The position numbers and the translations under genes were made by a program. From NCBI RefSeq assembly GCF_032884065.1, contig NC_088881.1, positions 5,224,171-5,288,170 of the forward strand: a stretch of 64,000 nt of DNA, read 5' to 3'. The notes under the pieces are model-generated. The model was given only the letters and a program-made list of their open reading frames with translations, had not been told where the DNA came from and did not search any database. Source of the DNA: Artemia franciscana. Its lineage: Eukaryota; Arthropoda; Branchiopoda; Anostraca; Artemiidae. Below are positions 24,171 to 35,029 of this stretch, piece by piece (positions within the stretch are counted from its first letter, which is position 1; each line of letters opens with the position of its first letter).

Positions 24171-25086
24171 GAACTGTTTTTATAGTTACAAAATAAACTA
24201 AATAGCTGAAAAAAGTGAGAATTTTCGGTAGCAGCAGGTGCGATGTTAAAAAAAGAAGGAAGTGAGTGAAAAATCAGCCAAAAAAAGTCAGAACTTTTGG
24301 TAGTGGCAGGTGTGATGTCTTAATACAAGCAGATAACTGAACACTCTGATTTCCTAACTGTGCGCATCCAACATCACCGAAAGATTTGCCAAAAGCAAGG
24401 ATCTCGCTATTCGGAGTATTAAAATTGAGAACAATTTCGAAATATTCCGTACAAAGCACAGAAATTTTCTCAACAGACGATACGCTTCTACTTAGATTCA
24501 AAATGTTGCCAGCGTAATTGAGCATGGAAAGGTCCAAACATTTAAAAATAAAACTAATTCTAATCTTTTTCTGAGGTACAACCATATCAAACAGTTCGTG
24601 GTAGCGAACTGTACTAAGGAGCGACCCGGCTCAATAATAACCGAAACTCTAAAAAACGGAATTTTGATACCAATAGTCACATCAAAAGAATCGCATTTTA
24701 ATGCAGATTTTAAATATAAGTTTCATCAAGTTTAGTCTTACCCATTAAAAGTTACGAGCCTGAGAAAATTTGCCTTATTTTTAGAAAATAGGGGGGAAAC
24801 ACCCCCTAAGTCATAAAATCTTTGCGTATCAGAGAACCCTACTGTAGAAGTTTCAAGCTCCTATCAACAAAAATTTTGAATTTTTTGCCAGAAGACGGAT
24901 CACGGATGCGTGTTTGTTTATTTGTTGTTATTTTTCAGGAGTGATCGTATCGACCCAGTGGTCATAGAATGCCGCGAGAAAGCTCATTCTAACGGAAATT
25001 AAAAGTTCTAGTGCCCTATTAAGTGACCAAAAAACAGGTGAGCACCTAGGTCCCATCCCACGCTCTTTTTCCCAAAGTCACCGGAC

Positions 25087-26749
25087 TAAGCATCGGCACT
25101 GTTTCTGTTTTTGAGAAAAACAGAAACAGAAAAAAACAGTTAGAAAAAAAAAAACAGAACAGAAACAGAAACAGGTCAAACAAAACAGGTGACCTGTTTC
25201 TGTAATCTATTCTGTTTTTTGAAAAAACAGAAAACAGCTGTTTTTTTAAAAAAAACAGCTGTTTTAACAGCTGTTTTTCCTGTTTTTTCCTTACTTCTTC
25301 TATTTCTAATAGGAAAGAAAACATCTTCTTGTTAAATCCTTGTAGTCACATACAAAAGATGAGCAACTTCGTGTAATTCAACACACTAGCGTATTTTTAG
25401 GGGGGGGGGGGCAAAATTTGTCATAAAATGTGTCCAATCGGGTGATACCAACGCTATATTCCTTTCAAGCTTAAATGTCATTTATAATTGACAATTTACC
25501 GTAGTTGCTCTTAGACCGTTGCTTTAGCGGTAAACCATTGCTCAAAGCATATACCAACACTATATTCACCGCTTAAAGCACGGATGCTTTCAAGCCGAGG
25601 CTACTTAGACCGCTGCTTGCTAATATATACCAGACAGACACAGAGTCATCCCATCTAGCTTATGTCCACCGCTTAAGTTAGAGGCTATTTAAACCGTCGC
25701 TATAGCGGTAACCCATTGCTCTAAGCAAATAACAACGCTCTATAACGCTCTATGGTTAGACCATTGCTCAAGTGGTAATAACCCTCCGCTACACAAATAC
25801 CAAGGTGTCTAGGTTCACCGCTTAAAGTACGGATGCCTTCAAGCCGTGGCTTGTTGGACCGCTGTTCTAGCGGTAACCCATTGCTCTAAGTAAATACCAA
25901 CGCTATATTCCTCTTTTATATGGGGTTTCATTGAGCCCATGTTTGCCGCTTAAAGCACGAATCCTTAAAGCCGTCAATGGTTAGACCGTTGCTCAAGCGG
26001 TAATAGCCATCCGCTACACATATACCAACAGTAGAGACATTGTCATATGGGGTTCCCATCTAGCCCATGTCCACTGTATAGCGTTCAAGCTTCTCTCTCT
26101 TTCTCTATCTCTCTCTTTCGCTCAGATTTACCCCGCCGTGAATTAGCATGAGAGGTTGACTCTAGTTGAGCATTGTGGAGTGACATGCATGAGAGGAAAA
26201 TTTACAAGTAGTCAACCCGTAGTCAACGGGTTGACTCTATTTCGGCATTGTCAAGGGACATGCATGCACGGAGAGGTGTAGCATAAATGGGAGACAGTCA
26301 CAACGGCAATCAAAGGGGTAAAATTAACCTTGACTGGGTTGCCCACTTAATTGGACAATCGGTCTTAGCTTTTTTCTACAATTGGCCATGACTTTGACTT
26401 TTCCCACAACTATTCCCTTTTTGTTTAAATTCAAAAATCAACGGTATCATGGTATCATGCCCGCTAGATGTGCGTTTCGGTACGGTAGGTACGGGTAGGT
26501 ATCATGCGTTTCGGTATCATGCCCGCTAGATAGCGCGGCATTTGAAAAAAAAAACAGAAAACAGATAAAAAAAAAACAGAAACGGAAAAAAACAGATGAA
26601 AAAAAACAGAACAGAAACAGAAACAGGTAAAACAAAAACAGGTAGCCTGTTTCTGTTTTCTGTTCTGTTTTTGTAAAAACAGAAACAGAAACAGGCAGAA
26701 ACAGGCAAGAAAAAACAGAAACAGAAAACAGAAACAGTGCCGATGCATA
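25087..26749. mobile_element. 1,663-bp non-autonomous TIR element with 8-bp TSD
   Basis: Flanked on both sides by CACCGGAC (25079-25086 and 26750-26757), a perfect 8-bp target duplication inside a known dispersed repeat. Termini are inverted: TAAGCATCGGCACTGTTTCTG and, at the right, CAGAAACAGTGCCGATGCATA. Within 230 bases of each end the motif CAGAAACAG or its complement occurs many times and forms hairpins (for example CTGTTTCTGTTTTTGAG with its complement, and AACAGGTGACCTGTT). The middle is a worn tandem repeat (25500-26060). No transposase is encoded; long minus-strand frames are translations of the low-complexity ends. An 8-bp duplication suggests a hAT (or less likely P) transposase acting in trans. 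Confidence 0.85.
25500..26065. repeat. Degenerate internal repeats (ACCGTTGCTCAAGCGGTAA type)
   Basis: The phrases GACCGTTGCT..AGCGGTAA, CCATTGCTCTAAGCAAATAC, CACCGCTTAAAGCACGGATG and TTCAAGCCG recur three to four times each with a spacing of about 150-170 bases. AGCGGT and ACCGCT alternate, so the units contain short inverted motifs. Forms the core of the 1,663-bp element. Confidence 0.65.
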
Positions 26750-27335
26750 CACCGGACCAGAATTTTGAGATAGCCATTTTGTTCAGCATAGTCGAAAAAA
26801 CTAATAACTATGTCTCTGGGGACGACTTAGTCCCCCACAGTCTCCGGGGGAGGGGCTGCAAGTTACAAACTTTGACCATTGTTTACATATAGTAATGGTC
26901 ATTAGGAAGTGTACAGACGTTCTCAGGGGGACTTTTAAGCGTTGGGTTGGGAGTAGGTCGGGGTCACGGGGTTACGTGGGAAGATCTTTCCATGGAGGAA
27001 TTAATCATGAGGGAGAAGAATTTCCATGAAGGGGGCGCAATTCTAGCATTATTTGAAAAAATGAGAAAATAAATAAAAAAAAGTATTTTCAACTGGAAGT
27101 AAGGAGCAGCATCAAAACTTAAACGAACAGAAAAGATTACATATATAAAGCGGGATCGTCTCTTCCACAATACCTTGCTCTTTACGCTAAAGTATTTTTA
27201 GTAATTTCAACTATTTATTCTACGGCCTTTGTGATTCAGAGGTCATTTTTAAGAAATGGAACAAAATTTAAACTTTAGCGCAAAGAACGAGGTATTAACG
27301 AGGAGGCGAACCCACTCATATACGTAATAAAAATA

Positions 27336-27725
27336 TATGAATATAGAGGTTCGTTATGTAAGTTAATTCGTAAGTTAAGTATATCCATTACTAATAAAAA
27401 ACGCTTATAGATAAAGTTAGAAGCTGTAGTGACCTTTTTAAGTAACCAAAAAAATTGAAGGGCAACTAGGCCCCCTCGCCCACTCCCTTTTTAATCGAAA
27501 TCGTCCGATCAAAACTACGAGAAAACCATTTAGCCAAAAAAAAGAGTAAAATTAATATGCTACTTTCGTTTTAAGTATTCATGTACGGTGAGCCAAAATC
27601 AAAACCAGCATTAATTCAAAGACGTTCAGATATTAAACCTAAAAAAAACAAGTTTTTTTTTAAACTGCAAGTGAGGAGCGACATTAAAACTTAAAACGAA
27701 CAGAAATTCCTCTGTTCGTTTAGTT
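27336..27725. repeat. Fragments related to the AAGGAGCGAC family
   Basis: AAGTAACCAAAAAAATTGAA, then GGGCAACTAGGCCCCCTC, matches the body of copies A and C, and GTGAGGAGCGACATTAAAAC at 27675 matches their terminal module. A rearranged partial copy leading into the next array. No coding content. Confidence 0.5.
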
Positions 27726-28975
27726 TTTCTATCCAGTTTCATCACGATCCCTCCACTCTAAGCGTTTTCCAAGATTTTAGGTTTCCCCCACCAACTCCCC
27801 CCCCCCAATGTGACCGGATCCAGTAGGGATTTAAAATAAGAGCTCTGAGACATGAGTTCCTTCTAAATATCAAATTTTACTATGATCTGGTCACCCGTTA
27901 TTAAGTTAAAAATACCTCAATTTTTCCGAATTAACACCCCCTCCCCACTCCCCCAAAGAGATCGGATCCATTCCAATTATGTCAGTTACGTATATAGAAC
28001 TTGATCTTATTCTTCTCATCAAGTTTCATCCTGATCTCTCCACTCTAAGCGTTTTCCAAGATTTCCGGTCCCACCTAACTCCCCCCAATGACACTGGATC
28101 CAGTCGAGAATTAAAATAAGAGAACTGAGTTAAGAGATCCTTCTAAATATGAAATTTCATTATGATCTGATCACTCCTTCGTAAGATAAAAATACCTCAC
28201 CTTTTCTAATTTTTCAGAATTAACCCTCCCCTCAACTCCCCTAATGAGAGCAGATCCGTTCCAGTTAGCTCAATCATGTATTTAGGATTTGTGCTCATTC
28301 TTCCCATTAAGTTTCATCCCGATCCCTCCACTCTAAGCCTTTTCCAAGATTTCTGCCCCCCTCCAACTGCCCCCAATGATATTGGATCCGGTCGGGATTT
28401 AAAATAAGATATCTGAGTTACGAGGTCCTTCTAAATATGAAATTTCATTAAGGTCCGATCACTCTTTCGTAAGTTAAAAATAGCTCATTTTTTCTAATTT
28501 TTCAGAATAACCCCCCCCCCCATCCCTACTCCTCCGAAGAGAGCGGATCGATTCTGGTTATGACAATCACGTATCTAGGCCTTGTGCTTAGTTTTCCACC
28601 AAGTTTCATCTCAATCCTTCCACTCTAAGCGTTTTCCAAGATTTTAGGTTTCCCCTCCAACTCCCCCACCCAATGTCACCGGATCCGGTCGGGATTTAAA
28701 ATAAGAGTTTTGAGACACGGTATCCTTCTAAATATCAAATTTTACTGAGATTCGATCACCCGTTCATAAGTTAAAAATTCCTCATTTTTCCAAATTAACC
28801 GTCCCACCCCCTCCTCCCAGATGGTCTAATAGGGAAAATGATTATTTTTAATTTAATCTGTTCAGGTCCCTGAAACGTCTGCCAAATTTCATCGTCCTAG
28901 CTTATCTGAAAGTGCCTAAACTAGCAAAACTGGGACAGACAGACAGACCAACAGACCAACCGACAGAATTTGATC
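27725..28975. repeat. Tandem array, four ~290 bp units
   Basis: The anchor AAGTTTCATCCCGATCCCTC followed by CACTCTAAGCGTTTTCCAAG recurs at about 27729, 28018, 28306 and 28598 (spacing 289, 288, 292). Each unit also holds CACCGGATCCGGTCGGGATT, ATCCTTCTAAATATCAAATT and CCAACTCCCC. The array ends with GGGACAGACAGACAGACCAA near 28935. No coding frame is conserved across units. Confidence 0.85.
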
Positions 28976-29530
28976 AAATGTCACCAAGTTACGTTAAAAA
29001 TTTGAATATTTTTGTGTAATTTTAGACTGAATTCAGAAACCGAACCTGCAATACACGGAAGAAGTTAGGAGAAAACATAAAATATAAATTTTGAGAACAG
29101 AAGAAAGAGAATAATAAGAAAAAATAATAATCACACGTAAGAAGGATGGAAACACACGAAAAAAATAACAGCATCGTTAACCCCAGGCTTTGAGAAAATG
29201 TCACCAAGTTACTTTAAAATTTGAATGTTTTTATGTAGTTTTAAAATCAAGTTGCACGATACAAAAGAAGAAAGAGAAAAGTCAAAATAGAAATAAATTA
29301 CAGAACAGATGAAAGAAAACAAAAAAGAACATTATTAACCCCAGGATTGGCAAAAATGTCACCAAGTTATTTTTAAAGATTCGAAAATCTTTATGGAATT
29401 TAAAACTGGATTCACCAGCTAGAATTGCATGATACAGAAGAAGACAGAGAACAAACAAAAGAGGAAAAGGTTAAAGAACAGAAGAAAGAGAACAAAAAAG
29501 AAGAAACAACAATAGTATTAACATTTGGAC
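28975..29530. repeat. Tandem repeat cut by a LINE insertion (left part)
   Basis: GTCACCAAGTTACTTTAAAA then TTTGAATATTTTTGTG begins units at about 28979, 29197 and 29355; each carries an A/G-rich tail (GAAGAAAGAGAAC) and AACCCCAGG. The next unit of the same kind is found at 33855-34020, after the LINE, so the LINE entered this array. Confidence 0.75.
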
Positions 29531-29613
29531 TTTTCTTGTCAGACTCAGTCTTCCGTCAACCCATCCTATACTCTGAACACCACCATTGGAAAATTACGCA
29601 CCAGCTCACGTGA

Positions 29614-31006
29614 GTGAGCTGGACCAAACCTGAGTCACTGAGTCAGACCAAACCTTACTCAAATGTTACCAGAGAAAATTTAACGTATCCAAATCCCTGT
29701 GTTAAAGATTTTGCTTGCCAGACAAATGTTGATATTCTTAAACCAGTAAAAGACAGACTAGAAGAGTTATTAAGCTATATTTCGACCGTAATTTCTGAAC
29801 CCCTATCTGTAACTCAAAACAGTGATATAAAAAAGAATAATGAAGTCAAACAAGTGAAAATAAAAAATTCAGAAAATGCTATATTACCCTTCGTAAATTC
29901 ATTTGAGAGGTCAAGGGCGTTTGAACCAGTGACAAACCAGGTGATTAGCAATGACATTGACCGGAACGGTCAAGTTAATAATGTTGAAATGAAATCAATT
30001 ATTCATGAACGTAATCCCACTGACAAATCTTCTATTAGTATGGTAGAGGATCAGGCTCTCGAATACAGGAATAACATAACGGCTTCCGGTTGTATGCTGA
30101 ATTTGAAAGAGGATAATGACACTTTTGTTTCAAAGACTAATAAGGTTACTACGAAATCCGATGCAGATATTGGCTCGTTTGACCATGTTTCAATTTGTTC
30201 TGTTTTTATGTCTGGTCTTTGTTTCGGTTGTGAAGAGTATCATGTTTTTATACCAAAGTCTTTTAGTAGGTTATTCTCTAAGCCACAAGCTATACCTTCG
30301 CATGGGTACGATGTTAGTTCTAAGAATTTGACAAAAACGGGGATAGATTTCGGGAGGACCATCCTTTCCGATTATGATTTCAGGACGCCGCCCCCTGTAC
30401 CAAGATCATTGCAATTCGGTTCCCCCCCCCCCCACGCGTCCGACTTCTCCCGTGTACCAAGGGCTGGAGTTTTACATGCCCACCCAAATTCCCTCGCACA
30501 CTTTGTCATTCCCCCTCCGTGTCTACCCAACCCACTCCCCTCCCCCCTCAGTCTCGTTTACAACACCAGACAGCACTCCCATTGAACAACAGCAACTCAC
30601 AGCAGCCATCCCGCTTAGTAACAGGTTTTCGCTATTAGAAGAAATTGATTGTCTTATGATAAATCCTAATTGTTTTCCTCGTGCTTCATCCATATCATTG
30701 CCCATCCCCCCACCTCCAAATCCCCAAGACAAATCCTTCTCTTACTCTAATAATTCACCTATCGATGTTGACTCCAATAGTCATCCCATAAAAGTCAAAT
30801 GTGCTCCTTCAGTCCCTTGTTCTGACTACATTAATCTGGCCCCCGCTACGAATCCCACCACACCCCCAGTACCCATTTGTTATTTAAATAAAGTCAAGTG
30901 TAAAAATGGTACCTTTACAGGTCGTTTTAAATTTCCCACACTTTTGTTAAGCAACGCTGATAGTCTTAATTTTCAAAAACTTAATGAATTAAGACTCATT
31001 TTCTAA
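29614..31006 (+). pseudogene. LINE ORF1-like region, frameshifted
   Basis: Starts at codon 29614 and reads 270 or so residues to GSPPP at about 30430, where a long C run shifts the frame; the second frame continues from PTRPTSPVYQGLEF to LLLSNADSLNFQKLNELRLI, which already belongs to the start of the endonuclease domain. The middle is rich in proline. There is a Cys cluster (SICSVFMSGLCFGCEEYH, about 30188-30243) but no standard zinc knuckle. Reading straight into the endonuclease suggests ORF1 and pol were one frame in the parent element. Confidence 0.65.
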
Positions 31007-31019
31007 AATATATAGATCA

Positions 31020-31690
31020 GACATAATCGCTATTATAGAAGTACACGCTCAAAATACACACATGTTAAAAATGAATAATTTCTCCCAGTTTATTAAACTC
31101 AGACCCGAAACCCACCCTCTGGGTAAGAAAGGAGGTGAAATTCTTTTCTTTGTCAGTAATGATTTTTATCCTTCAGAAATATTAGTTCCTTGTCTTACTC
31201 CCTTTGATGAAATTTTGTGGGTTTGTGTTCGACCTAAGGTCTTACCACGTCCTTTCAATTTGATTGTCCTGTGTTGTTTTTACTACTCCCCTGGGCAGAG
31301 AGCGGCTGAAATAGTTAATTTTATTGAAAAATTGCATGGCAGTGCTAACTATGTACTATCTAAATACCCAAATGCTGGAATTTTCCTCTTAGGTGATGCA
31401 AATGAATTAAAACTTGGGTCTACATGTAATACTTTTAGTCCAAAACAAATTGTAAAAGTCCCTACTACCAAAGGCAATTCTACTCTTGATTTAATATGTA
31501 CCAATATGTCAAATTTCTATAGACCCGTCACCATTCTTCCCCCTCTCGGAGGTAGTTAGTACTTTAGCCTACTCCTATCTCTACTAGATACACTTAAACA
31601 TTCCTTTACTATTACTGAAACCGTCTTTAAACCTCTAATTGACTCGGGACTCTACAATTTTGGCTCTTGGATTACTAGTGAAAATTGGTC
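31020..31690 (+). pseudogene. LINE APE-type endonuclease, broken
   Basis: Reads DIIAIIEVHAQNTHML (31020-31070), GGEILFFVSNDFYP, FLLGDANELKLGS (the GDxN site) and TLDLICTNM, then GGS followed by a stop where the conserved SDH motif should be (31557). After that a linker continues (GLYNFGSWITSENWS). Loss of the SDH motif would inactivate cleavage. Family knowledge: this domain nicks target DNA for target-primed reverse transcription. Confidence 0.75.
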
Positions 31691-32066
31691 CACGGGGTAC
31701 CAAACAAATGATGTCGACTCCAAGGCTTTGTCCCTCCAAAATTTATTGAGGAGTAATTATGAAGCCCATTTTCCGGTGAAAAAAAAATTAAAATATGCTC
31801 TACCGATAAACGTTACATTACTGCGACTTTTAATAAACTAATAAGGAAAAAAAATCAATTTGTTCAAGCAAGGACATATCACACAGGCTAATGATCTAAG
31901 AAAGTTCCTGAAGAGAAAATTGAGAAAGGCAGCTTCTGAGTATTACAATAGTAAGGTTAAGGATTTGTATTCTAACAAGCTCAAACAATGGTACAGGAAA
32001 ATTATAGATTTGCGGAAAAACCCCTGATGAAGTTAATTCTCATCTCCCTGAGCCCCCTTACAAGAT

Positions 32067-33583
32067 TTGAACCTGCATCTTGCGTCCATAGTACAAAGTC
32101 TCCCCCTTTCACTGGCTCAGGTCAAACTATTCCTTCCTCCACCTCTTTCCCCCTCTGATGTTATAAATAAAATCCGAAAGCTCAAAAAATCAAGTACTTG
32201 CCCATTAGACCTCCCAATTGACTTGATTAAAGCCTTTTCAGACACAATTGCTGGACCTTTATCTGATATTTTTAACCAAATTACAAAATCTGATAAATTC
32301 CCAAGTTGATGGAAACAAGGTTTTACAACTCCCATCCCAAAGAAATCTTCCAGTCTGACTATAACCAACATGCGTCCTATTACACTCACTCCAGCTTTTT
32401 CTAAGCTTTACCTTGGGTTCCTTTGTGACAGGCTTAAAATTATAGCCTACCACGCATTGACATCCAACAGTTTGGTAATTTAAGAAAAGCCTCCACCACC
32501 CATTACCTTGTACACTTGATTCACACGATCCTAAGTGAACTAGAGAAACCAAATGTTTGGCTAAACCTGGTTTTAGTCGATTTACAAAAAGCGTTTGACT
32601 TAGTTGACCACAATATCCTAATTCGTTTACTACATGATAACTTTGAAATTGACCCACTTTTAGTAAATATTGTTATATCGTTCCTTTCAAACAGATCACA
32701 AGTTGTAAAGTACAAAAATACCTTCTCTAACCCCCTCCCCAGGTACTATGGAATACCTCAAGGAACCTTATTGGGACCACTATTATATCTTGTCATGATT
32801 AACGAAATTGGCAAGGAATTCCCCCAAAGATGGAAATATGTGAATGACTTGTCGATCCTTGAAGTATGTCATAGGAATATTAAAAATGACCCTGTTGATA
32901 TCCTAACCCAATGTTCGGATGAATCTAAGAATCTAAATATGACAGTAAATCCGACTAAATCACAGATAAAGACGATCAACTTCATGAAATCTATTCCTGC
33001 TTTTTGCGACCCGATCCCACGCGAAATTCTAGTGAAACATGTAAAGCTTCTTGGTGTCACAATTTCTAATGATCTCAGGTGGGACACACATGTTTCCAAC
33101 ATTGTCAAACAAGCAAACGTTTCACTATCCATTTTTAAGCTGCTAAACAAATTCAATTGTCCTACGATACATTCCCTCCGTGTTTACTTGTGCTTTATCA
33201 GGCCGTTATTGGAATATGCATGTCCAGTCTGGCATACGCAACTTTCAAATGAACTTACTGACAAAATCGAGTCGGCCCAAAAGCGTTCGCTCAGGATCAT
33301 TTACAAAGAAGGCAAAATTCCATACTCCTTCCTCCTTAAAGCTGCACCCATTACCACCTTAAAAGAAAGGAGGGAAAAAAATTGCCTGCTTTTCGCTAAA
33401 TCAGTCATTTCCAATCCCCGTACTGAGGACTTACTCCCTGATTTTCACAATCCCATTAGACTCCGACTCCCCCCGTCAGCCTCCTTAGCAGTCCCAACTT
33501 ACTTTCCGATCCATGCTGTTACAGAGAGGTTTCGTAAAAGTTTTATTCAATTTATTATGGAACACCTTGATAATAATACATGA
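32067..33583 (+). pseudogene. LINE reverse transcriptase with altered YVND box
   Basis: First piece (32067-32309) has the LKKSSTCPLDLPIDLIK region and ends at a TGA where WKQGF should follow; a shifted piece continues to about 32480; the last 355 codons (32516-33583) contain VLVDLQKAFDLVDHNIL (motif A), YYGIPQGTLLGPLL (motif B) and, at 32837-32848, YVND in place of the catalytic YVDD. Thumb and C-terminal RT-associated parts (LLGVTISNDLRWDTHVSNI, RPLLEYACPVWH, AQKRSLRIIY) are intact. The Asp-to-Asn change would abolish catalysis if translated. Confidence 0.85.
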
Positions 33584-33854
33584 TGATGTACCTGCCAAAT
33601 TTCCCTTTTCATCTATTGCCGTTTTTATTTTTTTGATTTACTGCAATGTTTTTGTAATTTAATTGTTAAGTTTACTGATTTACCCTTTATCTTTGATGAT
33701 TTTGCTTTTTTAATTTCTTTTTAATTTTAAGTGTTTGACTTAATGTAATGTTTTGAATATTTTTTTTTTTTAGCTTTTACTGACATATAAAGCGAATTCG
33801 GCTCTATAGAGCTTGTGATAGTCTTTTTAAAATAAATATTATCTTATCTCTTAT

Positions 33855-34020
33855 CTCACCAAACTACTTTCAAAATTTGAATATTTTTGCATATTCTTAA
33901 ACTGGGTTCAGAGATTGAAGCTGCAAGATACAGAAGAAAAAAGAGAACAGAAAAAAAAGAAACAACTTGTATAGCAAGAAAGACAACAAGAAAACATTAG
34001 ATTCGCCTGAATTCCAGTTA
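33855..34020. repeat. Tandem repeat unit to the right of the LINE
   Basis: TCACCAAACTACTTTCAAAA followed by TTTGAATATTTTTGCAT and GAAGCTGCAAGATACAGAAG matches the units at 28979-29530, marking the right-hand side of the array that the LINE entered. Confidence 0.7.
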
Positions 34021-34146
34021 GGACTTGGACACAAACCTGTGACCCTTTGAAAATTTTTTAAAATGTTATCCTTATTTTTTTTCTCTTGGCAACTCTTTCC
34101 TATCTCCCAATGTACCCATATGCTTAATGGTTATAGTAACCAATAC

Positions 34147-34442
34147 CTCTGATTCTTCCATCATAATCTCACTCCATGTAAGTGGAGTACAGTTTTTTGA
34201 TAAAGTCTCAATGATGTTGGGTGGTATTTTTCCATCTTGCTTTAAGACAAGAACTTTCAGGGGTGCAGTAGCTTCTTGAGGAGTAGATAAAAGTGGTAAT
34301 AGCTGTCTGCCAAGTATTTCATTGACTAGAAAATTCCTACTTGCCCTTGACTGGCCAAAAACAAATATTGCAGGAGGGCGATCTAGAATCCGATTCATTT
34401 CATGCAGTTCAGTTGGAGAAACCTCAAGTTTTCCATCATTAT
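34147..34442 (-). CDS. DSTYK: DSTYK-like kinase, internal exon (first recognised)
   Basis: A 296-base exon entered in phase 1 (one base from an unseen upstream exon) and left in phase 0. Acceptor: TTTGTTTTCAG before ATAATGATGG. Donor: ESE codon GAG followed by GTATTG, weaker than consensus but the only one that keeps phase with the exon at 23058-23237. The 98 residues run NDGKLEVSPTELHEMNRILD, RPPAIFVFGQSRASRNFLVN, EILGRQLLP and on to SEIMMEESE. Vertebrate DSTYK has [20 protein letters not shown] then LLLGVQVLP here: a P-loop-like FGQ position in a GTPase-like fold, without a standard GxxxxGK[ST]. DSTYK is a cytosolic/membrane-associated kinase linked in vertebrates to FGF-ERK signalling. The open frame continues past the donor for 25 codons, so read-through is an alternative. 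Confidence 0.75.
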
Positions 34443-34449
34443 CTGAAAA

Positions 34450-35025
34450 CAAAGAATTGATTTAATCTATTGCAATTTTTTTTAAGGAATCAAAAGAATA
34501 GCAAACTGATTCTAGGGTAGGGGTGTAGTGATAAAATAAATTTCTCTCAGGCATAAATTACCATATGTTTTTTTTACAGTTTATCAATGTTTATGAGATA
34601 TTCCTAGTTGGAAGGCTCAATTTACCTAGCGGTAAAAGAGATCCACTAGAATATCTTAGGGAGGATAATCTACGTAATTCCAGGAGAACTGGGAACATTT
34701 TCTTGGGAAGGGGGCCTAATGGCAATAGAGAACCAGTTCACAACCAGTCTTTTTTCTATGTGTGTTAAATGCCCGAAATTGAAACAGAAGGTTTTCATAC
34801 TTAGGGAGAGTCCCTTGCTATAAACACAAAAATAAATAGTATGCTAGAGTCAAGAATTTTCTCCTTAGTTCTTGTTAGTATTAATAAGGTTTCAAGAAAA
34901 GGCAGATTTTTTAGTGCTATATGTTTTCCAGAGAAATTGCCTATGAATTGTTTTAGGTACCCAACTGACTGACTGTTCTCAAACAGCAGGCTGTTCGGAA
35001 AGTGAGGTCCCACTTTTAGGGCTAT
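34450..35025. other. Intron or upstream sequence, nothing assigned
   Basis: Plus-strand open frame 34565-34768 has no recognised similarity. If DSTYK starts inside this window, its first coding exon should be on the minus strand to the right of 34442 and end one base into a codon; I could not identify it. Confidence 0.35.
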
Positions 35026-35029
35026 AATG

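Larger units (their letters stand above)
24590..27335 (-). mobile_element. AAGGAGCGAC-family element, copy C, split by an insertion
   Basis: Opposite orientation to copy A. The right end of the family (AACAGTTCGTGGTAGCGAAC) starts at 24590; matching sequence runs to 25086, stops, and resumes at 26750 with the continuation (CCAGAATTTTGAGATAGCC) up to the inverted-repeat module at 27070-27335. The gap is filled by the element at 25087-26749. Non-coding. Confidence 0.75.
29530..33855 (+). mobile_element. CR1/L2-like LINE, near full length, decayed
   Basis: A non-LTR retrotransposon with a proline-rich ORF1 region, an APE-type endonuclease region and a reverse transcriptase, ending in a 3' UTR with AATAAA and the tail ATCTTATCTCTTATCT (33830-33855). 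Copies of one tandem repeat lie directly on both sides. The coding part is broken by a frameshift at a run of 10 or more C (about 30422), another near 31000, stops at 31557 and about 32308, and further shifts. The exact left end and target duplication could not be fixed. Confidence 0.85.

Noticed and set aside
26447-26789. Three overlapping minus-strand frames rich in Phe, Leu, Cys and Val
   Set aside because: They are translations of the CAGAAACAG-type low-complexity end of the 1.66-kb element; all three frames are open for the same reason.
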